A stretch of 9,387 nt of DNA from Acidimicrobiia bacterium (GTDB lineage: Bacteria > Actinomycetota > Acidimicrobiia > Acidimicrobiales > Ilumatobacteraceae), in the NCBI GenBank assembly GCA_013821025.1, contig JACDHN010000075.1, positions 1 to 9,387 of the forward strand, in the 5' to 3' direction. Made by a program: the position numbers and the translations under genes. Below, piece after piece: positions 6,948 to 9,387 of this stretch. How positions within the stretch are numbered: the stretch's first letter is position 1; each line of letters opens with the position of its first letter. Below the pieces are notes generated by a model that was not told the DNA's origin, searched no databases, and saw only the letters and a list, made by a program, of their open reading frames with translations.

Positions 6948-7246
6948 CAGCCCTTCATCTCCGACAGGTCGTCGAGGGCGATGGAACGACGATTGCGGTA
7001 CACGAGCATCACCATGGCGAGACCGACTCCGACCTCGGCGGCAGCGACGGCGATGATGTAGAGGGCGAACACATGACCGTCGATGTTGCCGTTGATCAGT
7101 GAGAAGCCGAGCAGGTTCAGGTTCACGGAGTTGAGGATCAGCTCGACAGACATCAACACCAGCACGGCGTTGCGCCGGGCGATCACCCCGTACACGCCGA
7201 TGCAGAACAGCACCGCAGCGAGCAGAAAGAAGTTCACCGCGAACAT
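6947..7246 (-). CDS. nuoK: NADH-quinone oxidoreductase subunit K
   Basis: This 99-residue protein has three predicted membrane helices, the usual size for NuoK, an MrpC-like subunit at the junction between the quinone-site region and the pumping subunits. The two conserved membrane glutamates of the proton path are present: E35 in MSVELILNSVNLNL and E71 in AAAEVGVGLAMVM. The ATG follows the nuoJ stop by 2 nt and has a strong ribosome binding site, AGGAAGGA at 7253-7260, within the end of nuoJ. Its stop shares one base with the nuoL start (TGATG). The C-terminal tail YRNRRSIALDDLSEMKG is a typical NuoK ending. Confidence 0.97.
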   Translation of the reverse strand: MFAVNFFLLAAVLFCIGVYGVIARRNAVLVLMSVELILNSVNLNLLGFSLINGNIDGHVFALYIIAVAAAEVGVGLAMVMLVYRNRRSIALDDLSEMKG

Positions 7247-7248
7247 CG

Positions 7249-7776
7249 TCAGTCCTTCCTCGCCAGGACGATGGCGCCGATGGCGGCGGCGAGCAGGACG
7301 AACGTGATGGCGAGGAACGGGGCCAGATACGGCGACAGGATCTGGTCGCTGATCGCCTGCGTCGATGCGCCGCCTGGCGCCTCTTCGATGGTCTGGTCGC
7401 CGAACAGGTCGATGATCGCCCAGCCCATGACGCCGAGTAGCAACAGCGCGACGGGGATGCCGAGCGCCCAGCCAGGGTTGTTCAGGTTGCCTTCGGCTCC
7501 GATCTGCGCCCTGGTGAGCATGATGCCGAACAGGAACAGCACCATCACGGCGCCGACGTACACGAGCACCTGGGAGACGGCGACGAACTCGGCTGCGGCC
7601 AACAGGTACTGAGCAGCCATGCCCGACAGCACGATGACCAGCCACAGGGCAGCGTGCACGACGTTCTTTGTCGTCACGACGAACAGCGCAGCGCCGATCA
7701 TCACGACGGCGAGCACGCCGAAGGCCACATTCAGGGCGACGTTCACCTCGCTCGCGGCGAGCAGCACCGGCACCAT
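7249..7776 (-). CDS. nuoJ: NADH-quinone oxidoreductase subunit J
   Basis: This 175-residue membrane subunit has about five helices. It joins the quinone-site region to the antiporter-like chain and carries the helix whose bulge is thought to switch during turnover. The family signature is clear: NVVHAALWLVIVL at 38-50, then AEFVAVSQVLVYVGAVMVLF at 62-81, with E63 and a continuing FGIMLTR. A longer reading frame extends 20 codons further upstream into nuoI, but that extension is arginine-rich and not NuoJ-like. The ATG at 7776, sharing a base with the nuoI stop (TGATG) and preceded by an AAGGGGAAG element at 7779-7787, is the better start. The loop before the last helix (about 127-148) is acidic and variable. 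Confidence 0.96.
   Translation of the reverse strand: MVPVLLAASEVNVALNVAFGVLAVVMIGAALFVVTTKNVVHAALWLVIVLSGMAAQYLLAAAEFVAVSQVLVYVGAVMVLFLFGIMLTRAQIGAEGNLNNPGWALGIPVALLLLGVMGWAIIDLFGDQTIEEAPGGASTQAISDQILSPYLAPFLAITFVLLAAAIGAIVLARKD
7253..7260 (-). promoter_or_regulatory. Ribosome binding site of nuoK
   Basis: AGGAAGGA on the coding strand, 6 nt before the nuoK ATG and inside the last codons of nuoJ. It is the best Shine-Dalgarno match in the window and fixes the nuoK start. Confidence 0.7.
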
Positions 7777-8270
7777 CACTTCCCCTTCTGGGCGCCGGCT
7801 TCGAGCTCGGGAGCTTCGGGGACGGTGAGCATCCACTCACCCAACTTCGTCTTGTCGTGCAGCAGATCAGCGATGTGCGACTCCGAGTACTCGTACTCGG
7901 GGCTCCAGAACAGCGCATCGAAGGGGCACACGTCGACGCAGATCCCGCAATACATGCACAGCGCGTAGTCGATGTCGAAGCGATCGATGGCGTTGACCGA
8001 ACGGGGCTTGCCCCCGGCGCGCCGCGGCGGTGCCAGCTCCTTGTGACCTTCGATGTAGATGCACCAGTCGGGGCACGAGCGGGCACACAGCATGCAAGCC
8101 GTGCAGTTGCCCTCGTGGAGGGCGATCACACCGCGCGCCCGGATCGGCGGCGTCTCCTTGGCGTGCGGGTACTGCACGGTGTCGGCACCCTTGGTGATGG
8201 TGCGCATCATCGTGTTGAACGTGACGCCGAGACCCTTGAGCAGGCCGGGCACCTTGGGCTTCATCGGCAT
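7776..8270 (-). CDS. nuoI: NADH-quinone oxidoreductase subunit I (2x[4Fe-4S] ferredoxin-type)
   Basis: This 164-residue electron-transfer subunit carries two [4Fe-4S] clusters (N6a and N6b) that hand electrons toward cluster N2 and quinone. The ligand sets are C56, C59, C62, C66 and C105, C108, C111, C115, the second within CMYCGICVDVCPFDA. An additional cysteine, C70, directly follows the first set in CPDWCIYIEG, where most NuoI proteins have a small residue. From memory, the CPDWCIYI and FDALFWSPEYEY strings resemble the second, EFG-less nuo clusters of actinobacteria more than the standard NuoI. The ATG shares one base with the nuoH stop (TGATG) and has AAGGTGG at 8278-8284 as ribosome binding site. 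The frame stays open far upstream through nuoH, but only the part from this ATG is NuoI-like. Confidence 0.97.
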   Translation of the reverse strand: MPMKPKVPGLLKGLGVTFNTMMRTITKGADTVQYPHAKETPPIRARGVIALHEGNCTACMLCARSCPDWCIYIEGHKELAPPRRAGGKPRSVNAIDRFDIDYALCMYCGICVDVCPFDALFWSPEYEYSESHIADLLHDKTKLGEWMLTVPEAPELEAGAQKGK

Positions 8271-9322
8271 CAGACGGCCACCTTCAAGATTGCCGTCACG
8301 GCGATGTTGGCCAGCGACAGCGGGATCAAGAACTTCCAGGCGAACGTCTGCAGTTGATCCTCGCGAAGGCGCGGGTAGCTGAAACGCACCCACATGATGA
8401 TGAACGCCAGCAGCATCATCTTCGTGAACAGGATCAGCGGCCCGGCGACGTTCATCCAGTTGCTGACATCGTCGATGCCGTCCCAGCCGAACCAGGCGAA
8501 CGGGATGCCCCAGCCGCCGAGGAACAGCACGGAGGCGATCAGCGAGAACACGCCCGCCGTAGCGAACTCGGCGATGAAGAACGTGAGGAAACGGAACCCC
8601 GAGTACTCCGTCATGTAGCCAGATACGAGCTCGGACTCGGCGACCGGCATGTCGAAGGGCACCTGCGTGAGCTCGGCCTGCACGGAGATCATGAACACCA
8701 CGAAACCGATGAACTGGGTGATGACGAACGGGTTGCCGAGCCCATCCCAGCCGAACATCGAGCCCTCGTTCTGGGCGACGACGATGCCCTGCATGTTCAT
8801 CGTGCCGGCCTGGATGACGACGCCGACCACGGCGAGCACCAGCGGCAGCTCGTAGGCGATGAGCTGGCCGGCGGCGCGAAGGCCGCCGAGCAGCGAGTAC
8901 TTGTTGGCGCTCGACCAACCGGCGATGAGGATGCCGATCACGCTGATGGACGACACGGCGAGGGCGTAGAACACGCCGGCCGAGAAGTTCGTGAACACGG
9001 CGTCGGGACCGAACGGGATCGCCGCCACCAGCAGGAACGTCGAGCCCAGCACGATCAGCGGGGCGATCTTGAAGATCGGCTTGTCGGCGCCGTCGGGGAC
9101 CAGGTCCTCCTTCTGCAGCCACTTGCCGACTTCGGCGAACAGCTGCATCGAGCCGTAGGGGCCAGCTTCCATCGGCCCCAGCCGGCTCTGCATGAAGGAC
9201 ATCATCTTGAACAGGAAGACGTAGACGATGGTGCCCGCCGGAAGGAGCACGGCCACGATCCCGCCGAGCACGCGCAGCAACGACTGTCCCCAATACGGAA
9301 CCTCGACCGCCAGCACACTCAC
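8270..9322 (-). CDS. nuoH: NADH-quinone oxidoreductase subunit H
   Basis: This 350-residue, roughly eight-helix subunit forms the membrane side of the quinone cavity and the start of the proton path. Conserved landmarks are RLGPMEAGPYGSMQLFAEV (47-65) with KEDLVP after it, GWSSANKYSLLGGLRAAGQ (135-153), YELP with E158, the acidic loop AELTQVPFDMPVAESELVSG (216-235) and MTEYSGFRF, and the C-terminal WVRFSYPRLREDQL. Two strongly conserved positions differ from the textbook form: GPNRVGP is GPMEAGP here, and the E-x-N-R-x-PFD loop reads E-L-T-Q-V-PFD, losing the arginine. The start is GTG, overlapping the nuoD stop by 4 nt (GTGA), with GGGGA 9 nt upstream. Its stop shares a base with nuoI. Confidence 0.97.
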   Translation of the reverse strand: MSVLAVEVPYWGQSLLRVLGGIVAVLLPAGTIVYVFLFKMMSFMQSRLGPMEAGPYGSMQLFAEVGKWLQKEDLVPDGADKPIFKIAPLIVLGSTFLLVAAIPFGPDAVFTNFSAGVFYALAVSSISVIGILIAGWSSANKYSLLGGLRAAGQLIAYELPLVLAVVGVVIQAGTMNMQGIVVAQNEGSMFGWDGLGNPFVITQFIGFVVFMISVQAELTQVPFDMPVAESELVSGYMTEYSGFRFLTFFIAEFATAGVFSLIASVLFLGGWGIPFAWFGWDGIDDVSNWMNVAGPLILFTKMMLLAFIIMWVRFSYPRLREDQLQTFAWKFLIPLSLANIAVTAILKVAV

Positions 9323-9387
9323 CTGTCGATGTCCCCGAGGATGAAGTAGAGCGAGGCGAGGACGGTGATGATGTCGGGGACGTAGAG
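9319..9387 (-). CDS. nuoD: NADH-quinone oxidoreductase subunit D, last 22 residues (5' part outside window)
   Basis: The right edge holds the 3' end of a minus-strand gene whose last residues are VLASLYFILGDIDR followed by TGA at 9319-9321. NuoD and its mitochondrial homologue end in a highly conserved tail of the form G-x-x-D-I-V-x-G-E-V-D-R, lining the quinone site. The GD-I-DR ending and the hydrophobic stretch before it fit this. The aspartate three residues after the usual Gly/Ser is Tyr here. The gene overlaps nuoH by 4 nt, so both belong to one operon. Only 22 residues are visible, so a paralogous NuoD-like protein, such as a hydrogenase large subunit relative, is not excluded. Confidence 0.8.
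   Translation of the reverse strand, partial: LYVPDIITVLASLYFILGDIDR

Noticed and set aside
5733..7061. Long plus-strand open frame of 442 codons opposite nuoL
   Set aside because: It is antisense to conserved nuoL and nuoK codons, its protein is rich in His, Asp, Glu, Arg and Gln with no recognisable domain, and such shadows are expected at this GC content.
8354..9349. Plus-strand open frame of 331 codons opposite nuoH
   Set aside because: It lies entirely opposite nuoH and the nuoD end, with shadow-like charged composition and no family signature.

Overview
The window is the distal part of a respiratory complex I (nuo) operon, read entirely on the minus strand, from a GC-rich bacterium. 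From right to left it holds the last 22 codons of nuoD, then complete nuoH, nuoI, nuoJ, nuoK, nuoL, nuoM and nuoN, and finally a MidA/NDUFAF7-type SAM-dependent methyltransferase. At the far left edge, on the plus strand and convergent with the operon, is the C-terminal tail of another gene, probably a large LuxR/AfsR-like regulator. The high GC content, GTG starts, NuoI and NuoL sequence style and that regulator tail point to Actinomycetota. An Acidimicrobiia-like lineage is possible but cannot be shown from this sequence alone.

The packing is tight. nuoD/nuoH and nuoM/nuoN overlap by 4 nt (GTGA). nuoH/nuoI, nuoI/nuoJ and nuoK/nuoL share one base (TGATG). nuoJ and nuoK are 2 nt apart. Only nuoL/nuoM has a spacer, 18 nt long, with its own ribosome binding site. 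This implies one transcript with translational coupling. The promoter lies beyond the right edge. No tRNA, rRNA, CRISPR, insertion sequence or convincing terminator is visible, and no gene-free stretch exceeds 20 bases.

Together the genes encode the membrane arm (NuoH, J, K, L, M, N), the connecting ferredoxin subunit NuoI and the end of the quinone-site subunit NuoD. nuoD is followed directly by nuoH, so nuoE, nuoF and nuoG, the NADH-oxidising module, are not at their usual place. With the unusual NuoI, NuoH and NuoL sequences, this suggests an 11-subunit-type complex I, possibly fed by ferredoxin or another donor rather than NADH. The methyltransferase at the operon end is notable because its mitochondrial relative NDUFAF7 methylates the NuoD homologue NDUFS2.

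The most unusual feature is nuoL, at 878 codons against about 610-650 in most bacteria. The excess lies mainly in two loops, between predicted helices 13-14 and 14-15. Both loops carry copies of one roughly 79-bp in-frame repeat with a palindromic core, plus a short tandem copy and a degenerate copy. This looks like a protein-coding palindromic repeat that inserted into a respiratory gene without breaking it.
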